The notes beneath the pieces are model-generated. The model did not search any database, was not told the DNA's origin, and worked only from the letters and a program-made list of their open reading frames with translations. Below, one piece after another: positions 1 through 6,053 of a stretch of DNA of 18,467 bases (position 1 is the stretch's first letter; every line of letters begins with the position of its first letter). Where the stretch lies: contig CALHCA010000031.1 in the NCBI GenBank assembly GCA_937930585.1, positions 1-18,467 on the forward strand. The letters run 5' to 3'. This DNA is from an uncultured bacterium (GTDB lineage: Bacteria; Patescibacteriota; Saccharimonadia; Saccharimonadales; Saccharimonadaceae). The position numbers were made by a program, and so were the translations under genes.

Positions 1-71
1 GCGGGCGGCGAGAATCGAACTCGCATCACTTGCTTGGAAGGCAGGTATATTAGCCGTTATACGACGCCCGC
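1..71 (-). tRNA. tRNA-Gly (anticodon UCC), discriminator/CCA cut off by window edge
   Basis: Read on the minus strand, the 5' acceptor strand GCGGGCG (71 to 65) pairs perfectly with CGCCCGC (7 to 1). The T-loop GTTCGATTC and an anticodon loop reading TTCCAA with UCC at its centre are visible. It closely resembles bacterial tRNA-Gly(UCC). The discriminator base and CCA lie outside the window. It is a single tRNA gene with its own upstream promoter. Confidence 0.95.
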
Positions 72-79
72 ATGAGATT

Positions 80-108
80 ATTATAACAAACATTTTTTAT
101 AAAAGCAA
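80..108 (-). promoter_or_regulatory. Promoter of tRNA-Gly
   Basis: On the minus strand there is a TTGCTT -35-like box (108 to 103), a 17-bp spacer and a perfect TATAAT (85 to 80). The -10 ends 8 nt before the first tRNA base. The -35 is a weak match. Confidence 0.6.
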
Positions 109-135
109 GACTTTTTTGAAAAAATAATGTGTTTA

Positions 136-144
136 TGCTAATAT
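136..144 (+). promoter_or_regulatory. Extended -10 box, leaderless-type, for the 155-aa gene
   Basis: TGC followed by TAATAT ends 6 nt before the ATG at 151. Transcription would start at or next to the A of the start codon. No Shine-Dalgarno sequence lies between, and no clear -35 is seen. Confidence 0.5.
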
Positions 145-150
145 AGTATT

Positions 151-618
151 ATGAAATTAAATGATTATGTTGTAAAATCGAGTCTTGAAGAAGTTGCTCA
201 TTCTAGCGGATATGCCAAATCTCAATCTGGTGGACGAATTGGTGCTGCAAGCTCACAAAGTTTTGCACAACGCCAAGCAATTGATTATCGAAATTCGAAA
301 GTGCGCTCATATCGAGATTCTCAACTCGGTCAATTAAGGATGGCGCAAAAAACTAAAATGGAAAGTTCAAGATCGGCTCTTGATCAGATTAGAACCAAAA
401 GAGAAGAAAGGGCTTCAAATTATTTGCAGCAAAATCTAAATAGACAAAAAAATACACTTTCGAATGGTCAGATTGATCGGTCGACAAAAATGAGAATGAC
501 AAAAAGTGGTTTTAGCGAGGTTCAGCAAACTGGAATGGCGGGTTTTTACGGTTCGCAAGTTTCAAGCTCTCAAAATGTTGTGCGAAGTTTTCGCCCGCAA
601 ATTAAGCCAAAATTTTAA
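151..618 (+). CDS. Hypothetical protein, 155 aa, polar and basic, probably disordered
   Basis: I do not recognise this protein. It is dominated by Ser, Gln, Arg and Lys, has no signal peptide, membrane segment or cysteine, and contains a long polar, helix-prone central stretch (about residues 35-105). The C-terminal part is Gly/Ser/Gln-rich and ends in a basic KPKF tail. The composition suggests a disordered or nucleic-acid/scaffold-binding cytoplasmic protein, but that is inference. The ATG at 151 was chosen because an extended -10 lies 6 nt upstream, implying a leaderless mRNA. It lies between a divergent tRNA-Gly and a downstream tRNA-His that has its own promoter, so it is probably monocistronic. 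It carries two TTCGAA words (294, 459), as the housekeeping genes do, which argues for a resident gene. Confidence 0.75.
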   Translation: MKLNDYVVKSSLEEVAHSSGYAKSQSGGRIGAASSQSFAQRQAIDYRNSKVRSYRDSQLGQLRMAQKTKMESSRSALDQIRTKREERASNYLQQNLNRQKNTLSNGQIDRSTKMRMTKSGFSEVQQTGMAGFYGSQVSSSQNVVRSFRPQIKPKF

Positions 619-621
619 AGC

Positions 622-650
622 TTGATTTTCAAATTTTTATGTGTTAAAAT
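622..650 (+). promoter_or_regulatory. Promoter of tRNA-His
   Basis: TTGATT (622-627), a 17-bp spacer, then TAAAAT (645-650) preceded by TGT. The -10 ends 12 nt before the tRNA. Confidence 0.65.
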
Positions 651-662
651 GGTTGAAGTTAT

Positions 663-740
663 GGCGGATGTAGCTCAGCTGGTTAGAGCGCTGGTTTGTG
701 GCACCGGAGGCCGTGGGTTCGAACCCCATCATTCGCCCCA
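663..740 (+). tRNA. tRNA-His (anticodon GUG) with encoded G-1 and CCA
   Basis: A full cloverleaf is visible: acceptor GCGGATG (664-670) pairs with CATTCGC (730-736), the D-arm reads AGCTCAGCTGG, the anticodon loop is TTGTGGC with GUG central, and the T-loop is GGTTCGAACC. The extra G at 663 pairs with C at 737, giving the histidine identity element G-1:C73. CCA is encoded at 738-740. Confidence 0.97.
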
Positions 741-749
741 AGTAAATTT

Positions 750-768
750 GAGCTTAAGGCTCTTTTTT
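750..768 (+). terminator. Weak terminator after tRNA-His
   Basis: A short GAGC/GCTC hairpin (750-753 with 759-762) is followed by six T. The 4-bp stem is short, so the call is tentative. The -35 of the next promoter starts immediately after it. Confidence 0.4.
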
Positions 769-770
769 AT

Positions 771-824
771 TTGACCAAAATTTGAAAGTATGATATAGTA
801 TTAGATAGATTTTTACCAAGGAGG
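771..824 (+). promoter_or_regulatory. Promoter and strong ribosome-binding site of the 141-aa gene at 833
   Basis: TTGACC (771-776), a 17-bp spacer, then TATAGT (794-799) extended by TGA. A near-perfect Shine-Dalgarno AAGGAGG lies at 818-824, 8 nt before the ATG. This is the best-matched Shine-Dalgarno in the window and contrasts with the leaderless housekeeping genes. Confidence 0.75.
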
Positions 825-832
825 TACATAAT

Positions 833-1258
833 ATGGTAAAGTTGAACCTTACAGAATTTAAATCAAAAAAGATGGATGAAGTCTTTCGAGATACTTTTGA
901 TTGTTTTAGGGCTCACCACCCAAGCTTTTGCAGTAGTATTAATGATCAAAATGAGAATAATCTCTTAGAGGCGATTAAAAGTTCACTAATTCAGGCTGCC
1001 GAAGTTCTGCTCGAAGAGGACTGTGGAGCGGAAAGTTCTGATGTCGATATTGAACTTCTAACAATCTTCGAAATTTTAAATGGTGAAAAACCGAGCGTAG
1101 TGTCTTGTACAAAGTTTAATCTTAAATTTACAGCCTATCTTATTAGGAAACTTGAAGATAATATAACATTTAAGTTTCTTGCTGCAAATATTATTCGAGA
1201 GAATGTTATGAATTATTTTGCAGAAAATAAAGACTATCTTGGATTTAGGCAAAAATAA
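833..1258 (+). CDS. Hypothetical protein, 141 aa, soluble, acidic
   Basis: I do not recognise this protein. It has no signal peptide or transmembrane segment and looks largely helical. An acidic central part (about residues 56-85) carries the LLEEDC stretch, and four cysteines are spread through the first 100 residues. It has a consensus promoter, a very strong Shine-Dalgarno and its own strong terminator right at the stop codon, so it is a self-contained and probably well-translated unit. Start choice is firm because of the Shine-Dalgarno spacing. Nothing in the neighbours (tRNA-His, convergent murA) points to a function. Confidence 0.8.
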   Translation: MVKLNLTEFKSKKMDEVFRDTFDCFRAHHPSFCSSINDQNENNLLEAIKSSLIQAAEVLLEEDCGAESSDVDIELLTIFEILNGEKPSVVSCTKFNLKFTAYLIRKLEDNITFKFLAANIIRENVMNYFAENKDYLGFRQK

Positions 1259-1283
1259 CTCCCAATTTTTGGGAGTCTTTTTA
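1258..1283. terminator. Intrinsic terminator between convergent genes
   Basis: ACTCCCA (1258-1264) pairs with TGGGAGT (1270-1276) around a 5-nt loop, followed by CTTTTTT. It starts on the last base of the stop codon of the upstream gene. On the other strand the U-tract is interrupted, so it may also serve the convergent murA gene, less efficiently. Confidence 0.85.
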
Positions 1284-1284
1284 A

Positions 1285-2814
1285 TTATGAAAATAAAGTT
1301 TCAATTTTTGCGCCGAGTGAATTTAATCTTTCTGCAAAGTCCTCATAGCCGCGATTAATATTGTAAACATCTCGCAAGGTTGAAATTCCTGGTGCAGCTA
1401 GCATTGCGATTAAAACTACAACACTTGGGCGAAGGGCGCTTGGTGCAATAACGTCTGCAGGTTTCCATTTTGTTGGGCCAGAAATATAAACACGATGTGA
1501 GTCAACAAGTTCAATTTTAGCGTTTAATTTTGAAAGCTCAGTGAAGTAAATTGCACGGTTTTCGTAGCTCCAATCATGAATCAAGGTTCGACCTTCCGCG
1601 ACAGTTGCAATTAATCCAAGAAAAGGCAAATTGTCCATATTTATACCAGGAAATGGTAGCGCGTGAATTTTATCTTTCGCGGCATGTAGCTTTGATTTTT
1701 TAACTTTAATATCCACGAGGCGCGTTTTTTTATTTTTCGAAAGATATTCGGGGCTGATTTCGAAATTTGCACCCATTTGTTCAAGGGTTGCTAGTTCAAG
1801 TTCGTTAAATTCGATTGGCGCACGTTTGATAGTGATTTCAGAATTTGTAACTAGCGCAACCGCCACGAAAGTTAAAGATTCAATAGGATCTTCGCTTACA
1901 TAATATTCAACATCTTTTTCGATTTTTGTTAATCCATGAACTTTTAAGGTTGTTGTTCCAATTCCTTCAATTTTAACGCCAAGCTCTTCAAGAAAGAAAC
2001 ATAAATCTTGCACCATATAGTTTGGGCTAGCATTTCGGATTGTAATTTCTTGACCAGAAAGTGCTGCGGCCATAATTATATTTTCGGTTGTTGTGTCTCC
2101 GCGCTCGGTCAAAAGTATTGGCTTCTCAACTTTTTTTGGTTTGTTCGAAACTTTGTAAAAATCAGTTTGTGCTGTAACATTTGCACCAAAATACTTTAAT
2201 CCAGAGAGGTGCGGCTCAACTGTGCGTGTTCCTAAATTGCATCCACCAGAAAAAGGTATTTCGAAGTCTGAATATTGGTGAAGAAGCGGGCCGAGAAACA
2301 TTAGAATACTGCGTGTTCTTTTGGCAGATTCAACATTCATATTTTCGAAAGATAATTCTTTGGGAGGTGTAATTTCGAGATCATTTTCGTCATTTAGCCA
2401 TTTAGTTTTTACGCCAATCGAATTTAAGACTTCAATAATTCGATTAACTTCTTCAATTCGAGCAACGCGGCGAAGAACCGTTCTTCCTTTATTTAAAAGA
2501 GAAGCGCAAAGCAGGGCGACAGCGGCATTTTTTGAGGTTTTAACTTCAATTTCACCAGAAAGTTCGTAACCGCCATGAACACGAAAATTGGTTTTCTTAT
2601 TTGAATTAACAGATATAATTTCGCTCGAAAGTTCTTCTGAAATTCTTGCAAGCATTTCAATAGTTATATTTTGCTTACCACTTTCAATTCGGTTAATTGC
2701 ACTTTGTGAGGTGCCAATTTTTTCGGCAAGCTCAACTTGAGTTAAATTCTTGTGCAGGCGGGATTCTTGAATAAGCTTCCCGATTTTTTCTAAATAGGCT
2801 TGTTCTTCATTCAT
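1285..2814 (-). CDS. murA: XRE-type HTH domain fused to UDP-N-acetylglucosamine 1-carboxyvinyltransferase (MurA), 509 aa
   Basis: MurA transfers enolpyruvate from PEP to UDP-GlcNAc, the first committed step of peptidoglycan synthesis, in the cytoplasm. Residues 11-66 form a Cro/C1-type helix-turn-helix (LTQVELAEKIGTSQSAINRI core). Residues 78-509 are a full-length EPT-family domain of about 430 aa. Catalytic features are kept: Lys95-Asn96 (the KNAA motif), the PEP-binding loop Cys192 in GGCNLGTR with Arg197, the Asp in NMDN at the position of the catalytic Asp, the ENR arginine, and the LRPS arginine near the C-terminus. One continuous frame covers both domains with no internal promoter, so the fusion looks real. 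Translation probably starts leaderless: a TGATATAAT box lies 6 nt upstream of the ATG. DNA binding by the HTH, perhaps at its own divergent promoter with glyA, is inference. A MurZ-type paralogue elsewhere cannot be excluded. Confidence 0.93.
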   Translation of the reverse strand: MNEEQAYLEKIGKLIQESRLHKNLTQVELAEKIGTSQSAINRIESGKQNITIEMLARISEELSSEIISVNSNKKTNFRVHGGYELSGEIEVKTSKNAAVALLCASLLNKGRTVLRRVARIEEVNRIIEVLNSIGVKTKWLNDENDLEITPPKELSFENMNVESAKRTRSILMFLGPLLHQYSDFEIPFSGGCNLGTRTVEPHLSGLKYFGANVTAQTDFYKVSNKPKKVEKPILLTERGDTTTENIIMAAALSGQEITIRNASPNYMVQDLCFFLEELGVKIEGIGTTTLKVHGLTKIEKDVEYYVSEDPIESLTFVAVALVTNSEITIKRAPIEFNELELATLEQMGANFEISPEYLSKNKKTRLVDIKVKKSKLHAAKDKIHALPFPGINMDNLPFLGLIATVAEGRTLIHDWSYENRAIYFTELSKLNAKIELVDSHRVYISGPTKWKPADVIAPSALRPSVVVLIAMLAAPGISTLRDVYNINRGYEDFAERLNSLGAKIETLFS

Positions 2815-2820
2815 AAAATA

Positions 2821-2842
2821 ATTATATCACTTATGGTATAAT
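2821..2842. promoter_or_regulatory. Back-to-back extended -10 boxes (murA leftward, glyA side rightward), palindromic
   Basis: On the minus strand TGATATAAT occupies 2829 to 2821, and on the plus strand TGGTATAAT occupies 2834-2842, with only CTTA between. Together they form a near-perfect 22-bp inverted repeat with 9-bp arms differing at one base. The leftward box is 6 nt from the murA ATG. The two boxes cannot be occupied by polymerase at the same time. Confidence 0.6.
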
Positions 2843-2872
2843 AAAAACAAGTTTTCTAAGATTTTTTATTTT

Positions 2873-2905
2873 TTAAAAATATGATATACTTAAAAATATG
2901 ATATA
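2873..2905 (+). repeat. Tandem 16-bp repeat containing two extended -10 boxes upstream of glyA
   Basis: TTAAAAATATGATATA occurs at 2873-2888 and again at 2890-2905, exactly 17 bp apart. Each copy supplies a TGATATA extended -10 (TATACT at 2885-2890, TATAGC at 2902-2907). Either could promote glyA with a leader of roughly 45-65 nt. It may be a duplicated promoter or a repeated protein-binding site. Confidence 0.6.
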
Positions 2906-2961
2906 GCGACGGTTTTTATATTTTTAGTTTCGAAAAGTTTAATTTTTAAGGAGAGTTTTTT

Positions 2962-4233
2962 ATGTTTGATGAAAAGATTTTTGACGTAATTGAAAATGAG
3001 GAAAATCGTCAGCGAGAAGGCTTGGAGCTAATTCCAAGCGAGAATTATGTTTCGAGAGAAGTATTGACAGCGCTTGGTTCAGTTTTAACAAATAAGTATT
3101 CTGAAGGGTATCCTGGTAAAAGATATTATGGCGGTCAGGAGAATACTGATATTATTGAAAGTTTAGCAATCGAACGCGCGAAACAGCTTTTTAATTGTGA
3201 TCATGCGAATGTTCAACCGCATAGTGGTGCAAATGCTAATGAGGCGGTTTATAATGCTTGGCTAGAAGTTGGCGATACGGTTTTAGGTATGGATTTAGCT
3301 CAAGGGGGTCATTTAACACATGGTTCACCGGTAACGCGTAGTGGTAAAATTTATAATTTTGTGCGATATGGCTTAGATGAAAATGGTGAAATTAATTATA
3401 AGCAGATTGAAGAATTGGCTGAAAAGCACAAACCAAAAATTATCCTTGCGGGATTTTCGGCGTATCCTGGCGAGATTGATTATGCAAAAATTGCAGAAAT
3501 TGGTAAAAAACACAATGCAATGTTGATGGCGGATGTAGCACATATTGCAGGTTTAATTGCGGGTGGTATTTTAAAAAACCCATTTGATTATGGTTTTAAT
3601 GTTGTGACAACTACAACACATAAAACCCTCCGTGGCCCTCGTGGTGGAATGATTCTTTCGAATGGAAAGGTAGGTAATCCGCTCAAAAAACCAGAAAAAA
3701 CTCTCGAGAATCTCCCGACTCTAATTGACCGTAGTGTCTTTCCGGGAACTCAAGGCGGCCCACAAATGCATTCAATTGCAGCAAAAGCAGTTTCTTTCTA
3801 TGAAGCACTTCAGCCTGAATTTAAAATTTATGCTCAACAGGTGGTAAAAAATGCTCATTTTTTGGCTGAAGAGCTTTCGAAAAGAGGTTTCAAACTTGTG
3901 ACTGGAGGCACAAAAAATCACTTAATTTTAATTGATATTTATGCAAGTTTTGGAATTGACGGGAAAACTGCCGAACGCGCGATGGACGCTATTGGTCTAA
4001 CTTTAAACGCTAATTCGATTCCTAACGATACTTTGCCAATGTTTACACCTAGCGGGATTCGTCTCGGAACGCCAGCGATAACTTCTCGCGGAATGAAAGA
4101 GGCTGATATGGTTAAAATTGCTGAATGGATTGATCTTGCAATTAAGAATCGTGAAAATCCTAAAAAACTTACTGAAATTAAAAAAGAAGTTGCAGATTTT
4201 GCTAGAAATTTTCTGCTACCGAGTGATTTATAG
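2962..4233 (+). CDS. glyA: Serine hydroxymethyltransferase, 423 aa
   Basis: This PLP enzyme interconverts serine plus tetrahydrofolate with glycine plus 5,10-methylene-THF, the main entry of one-carbon units. The SHMT fold is full length. PLP-lysine motif VVTTTTHKTLRGPRGG has Lys221; Asp191 and His194 in ADVAHIAG contact the cofactor. LIPSENY, YSEGYPGKRYYGG and the C-terminal RLGTPAITSRG substrate motif are all present. The start has AAGGAGAG at 2948-2955, about 6 nt upstream, so unlike its neighbours this gene has a true leader. It is divergent from the HTH-murA fusion. FolD, which uses its product, is encoded about 3.6 kb downstream. No glycine or THF riboswitch is recognisable in the leader. 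Confidence 0.97.
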   Translation: MFDEKIFDVIENEENRQREGLELIPSENYVSREVLTALGSVLTNKYSEGYPGKRYYGGQENTDIIESLAIERAKQLFNCDHANVQPHSGANANEAVYNAWLEVGDTVLGMDLAQGGHLTHGSPVTRSGKIYNFVRYGLDENGEINYKQIEELAEKHKPKIILAGFSAYPGEIDYAKIAEIGKKHNAMLMADVAHIAGLIAGGILKNPFDYGFNVVTTTTHKTLRGPRGGMILSNGKVGNPLKKPEKTLENLPTLIDRSVFPGTQGGPQMHSIAAKAVSFYEALQPEFKIYAQQVVKNAHFLAEELSKRGFKLVTGGTKNHLILIDIYASFGIDGKTAERAMDAIGLTLNANSIPNDTLPMFTPSGIRLGTPAITSRGMKEADMVKIAEWIDLAIKNRENPKKLTEIKKEVADFARNFLLPSDL

Positions 4234-4266
4234 CTAATTTTTGATATTTCGAAAAGCTAAGAGCTA

Positions 4267-4275
4267 TGATATAAT
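4267..4275 (+). promoter_or_regulatory. Extended -10 box, leaderless-type, for the GT39-like gene
   Basis: TGATATAAT ends 9 nt before the ATG at 4285. No Shine-Dalgarno is present and no good -35 lies 17 bp upstream. A TTTCGAAA word (4247-4254) lies just upstream. Confidence 0.65.
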
Positions 4276-4284
4276 AGACTTACT

Positions 4285-5880
4285 ATGGGTATGGTTTTTT
4301 CAATATTTAAAAAGTACCGCTCTAAAATTACTTTTCTAGGAATTATCTTAGGATTTTTAACCCTTGTTTTTTTGACAATTTCAAAAGCCTCAATCTGGTT
4401 TGATGAGGCTTTTTCGGCTTATATAATTCGTTTTAATTTTGCTGAAATTTGGCATTATACATCTGTCGATGTTCATCCGCCACTTTACTATTTTTTATTA
4501 AAAATTTGGAGTGTATTTTTCGGCTCTAGCGACTTTGCGTTGAGGAGTTTATCTGCACTTTTTGGTGTCTTAACTATAATTTTGGCATATTTTTTGGTAA
4601 AAAGGCTTTATAATAAGAAAATTGCATTATTGGCAAGTAGTTTTCTTGCAATTTCACCGATGCTAATTAGATATTCGCAGGAAGCCAGAATGTATACAAT
4701 GGTAGCATTTTTAAGTATTTTAACGGTAAGAGCCTTTTATGAAGCTTGGGTCGCTGAAAATACAATAAAAAATAAGAAAAAATGGAGAATAGTTTATATT
4801 ATTGCTGTTTGTGCTGGAATCTGGACGCAATATCTCTACGCTTTGGTTCCAATTTCATTATGGATTTTTAGAGCAATTTATATTTTGAAGAACCAAGAAA
4901 AGAATTCAAATAGGTTTAATTTTCTTAAACTCTTAAAACTTCAAAAACAGAATAGCAAGGCAAAACAGTTTTTTAGTATTTTTTTTGCTGAAAAATGGCT
5001 ATCTTCGCATCTTATTGTTGCATTTTTATACATTCCTTGGATTCCATTTTTTATCTCGCAAGCTACTTATGTTAAAGCTAAATTCTGGATCCCCGCACTT
5101 GATTTTACGACAATACCAAATATGATATCGAATTTCTTCTTTTATCTTGATGCCGACAAAACTAATGGTTGGCTATCTTTGATAGCTATGGCTATTATTA
5201 TGATTGCTGTAACTTTTACGTTCGAAAAGTGGAGAAGTACAAAATTTAATAGTATTTTCTGGGTGATTTTTTCAGTCTCAGTGATTCCTATATTTTTGCT
5301 TTATATCGCAAGTTTACCACCATTTAGTTCAATTTTTGTTGATAGATATTTACTTATGGCTGAAGTTTTTGTATCAATTTTAATGGCAATTATTGCGGTT
5401 AAACTTTTCGAAAATAAAAAGAGTGTTTCAATTTTATTGATTATTTTGATTATTTTTTCGCATATTTTTGGAATTTTTCAGCTTAATTTACAAAAGGGTA
5501 TTTCTAAAAATGGTGGAGAAATTACTGAAATTCGGCAAGCGATTGAAAAGGTTCGAAATGAAAAAAATAATGCAGCAATTGTTGTTGGCGGATTTTTATA
5601 TTATTCGGCAGCGCAATATTCTAATAATGAAAGTAAAATTTGGTTTTATGGTGAGCCCCCAATTTATCGTTCTGGTGATATGATTCGAGCTGACTACACG
5701 CCAAAGATTGAGAATGATAGTAGTTTCTTGAATAATAAAGAGTTTTTTATAATTTCCCCATATAACAGTGCTGATAAAAAATCACCAATTTCTGGTTATA
5801 ATTTTTCAGAGGAAATGGATTATAATAACTCATTAAATGGTAATCCTTTATACAAAATTTTAAAATTTATTAAAAAATAG
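4285..5880 (+). CDS. GT39-family (ArnT/PMT-like) polytopic membrane glycosyltransferase, 531 aa
   Basis: This is probably a GT-C glycosyltransferase that moves a sugar from a polyprenyl-phosphate donor to an envelope acceptor on the outer face of the membrane. The first membrane segment (about residues 14-33) is followed by the GT-C acidic pair in WFDEAFS (Asp40, Glu41), then DVHPPLYY (62-69) and RYSQEARMYTM (about 129-139). These are the usual landmarks of family 39 proteins in bacteria. Many further hydrophobic segments follow, and a polar C-terminal domain of about 120 aa ends in a lysine-rich tail. ATG codons lie at 4285 and 4291. The first fits the leaderless -10 spacing better, though MGM makes the choice uncertain by two residues. 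Donor and acceptor cannot be told from sequence; glycosylation of the window's own surface proteins is only a guess. Confidence 0.85.
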   Translation: MGMVFSIFKKYRSKITFLGIILGFLTLVFLTISKASIWFDEAFSAYIIRFNFAEIWHYTSVDVHPPLYYFLLKIWSVFFGSSDFALRSLSALFGVLTIILAYFLVKRLYNKKIALLASSFLAISPMLIRYSQEARMYTMVAFLSILTVRAFYEAWVAENTIKNKKKWRIVYIIAVCAGIWTQYLYALVPISLWIFRAIYILKNQEKNSNRFNFLKLLKLQKQNSKAKQFFSIFFAEKWLSSHLIVAFLYIPWIPFFISQATYVKAKFWIPALDFTTIPNMISNFFFYLDADKTNGWLSLIAMAIIMIAVTFTFEKWRSTKFNSIFWVIFSVSVIPIFLLYIASLPPFSSIFVDRYLLMAEVFVSILMAIIAVKLFENKKSVSILLIILIIFSHIFGIFQLNLQKGISKNGGEITEIRQAIEKVRNEKNNAAIVVGGFLYYSAAQYSNNESKIWFYGEPPIYRSGDMIRADYTPKIENDSSFLNNKEFFIISPYNSADKKSPISGYNFSEEMDYNNSLNGNPLYKILKFIKK

Positions 5881-5882
5881 TC

Positions 5883-5911
5883 TTCACAAAATGAAAAAAG
5901 TGTGGTATAAT
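5883..5911 (+). promoter_or_regulatory. Promoter of tRNA-Arg
   Basis: TTCACA (5883-5888), 17-bp spacer, TATAAT (5906-5911) extended by TGG. The -10 ends 11 nt before the tRNA. It begins 2 nt after the stop of the glycosyltransferase gene. Confidence 0.75.
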
Positions 5912-5922
5912 TTATTTATTAA

Positions 5923-5999
5923 GCACCCGTAGCTCAACTGGATAGAGTACCTGGCTTCGAACCAGGCGGTTGTAGGTTCAAATCCTGCCGGGTGTACCA
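5923..5999 (+). tRNA. tRNA-Arg (anticodon UCG), CCA encoded
   Basis: Acceptor GCACCCG (5923-5929) pairs with CGGGTGT (5989-5995) with a G-U first pair, discriminator A, CCA at 5997-5999. The anticodon stem CCTGG/CCAGG closes a 7-nt loop CTTCGAA with UCG at 34-36, and the T-loop is GGTTCAAATCC. It reads CGA (and CGG), a codon used freely in the genes here. Confidence 0.95.
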
Positions 6000-6007
6000 C
6001 AGTTTTT

Positions 6008-6028
6008 CTCGCTTTTGGCGGGTTTTTT
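6008..6028 (+). terminator. Terminator after tRNA-Arg
   Basis: CTCGC (6008-6012) pairs with GCGGG (6018-6022, one G-U) around a 5-nt loop, followed by TTTTTT. It lies just before the murB promoter. Confidence 0.65.
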
Positions 6029-6036
6029 ATTTTTTA

Positions 6037-6045
6037 TGATATAAT
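6037..6045 (+). promoter_or_regulatory. Extended -10 box, leaderless-type, for murB
   Basis: TGATATAAT ends 8 nt before the ATG at 6054. It is preceded by the same TA dinucleotide as the box at 4267, so TATGATATAAT is repeated exactly. No Shine-Dalgarno is present. Confidence 0.7.
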
Positions 6046-6053
6046 TGATTTAT

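Noticed and set aside
2842..2961. Possible glycine or THF riboswitch before glyA
   Set aside because: The region is almost purely A/T with a tandem repeat and lacks the conserved GC stems of either riboswitch class.
6045..6053. TTG at 6045 as the murB start
   Set aside because: It begins on the last base of the TATAAT box, upstream of any plausible transcription start. ATG 6054 fits MurB alignment and promoter spacing.
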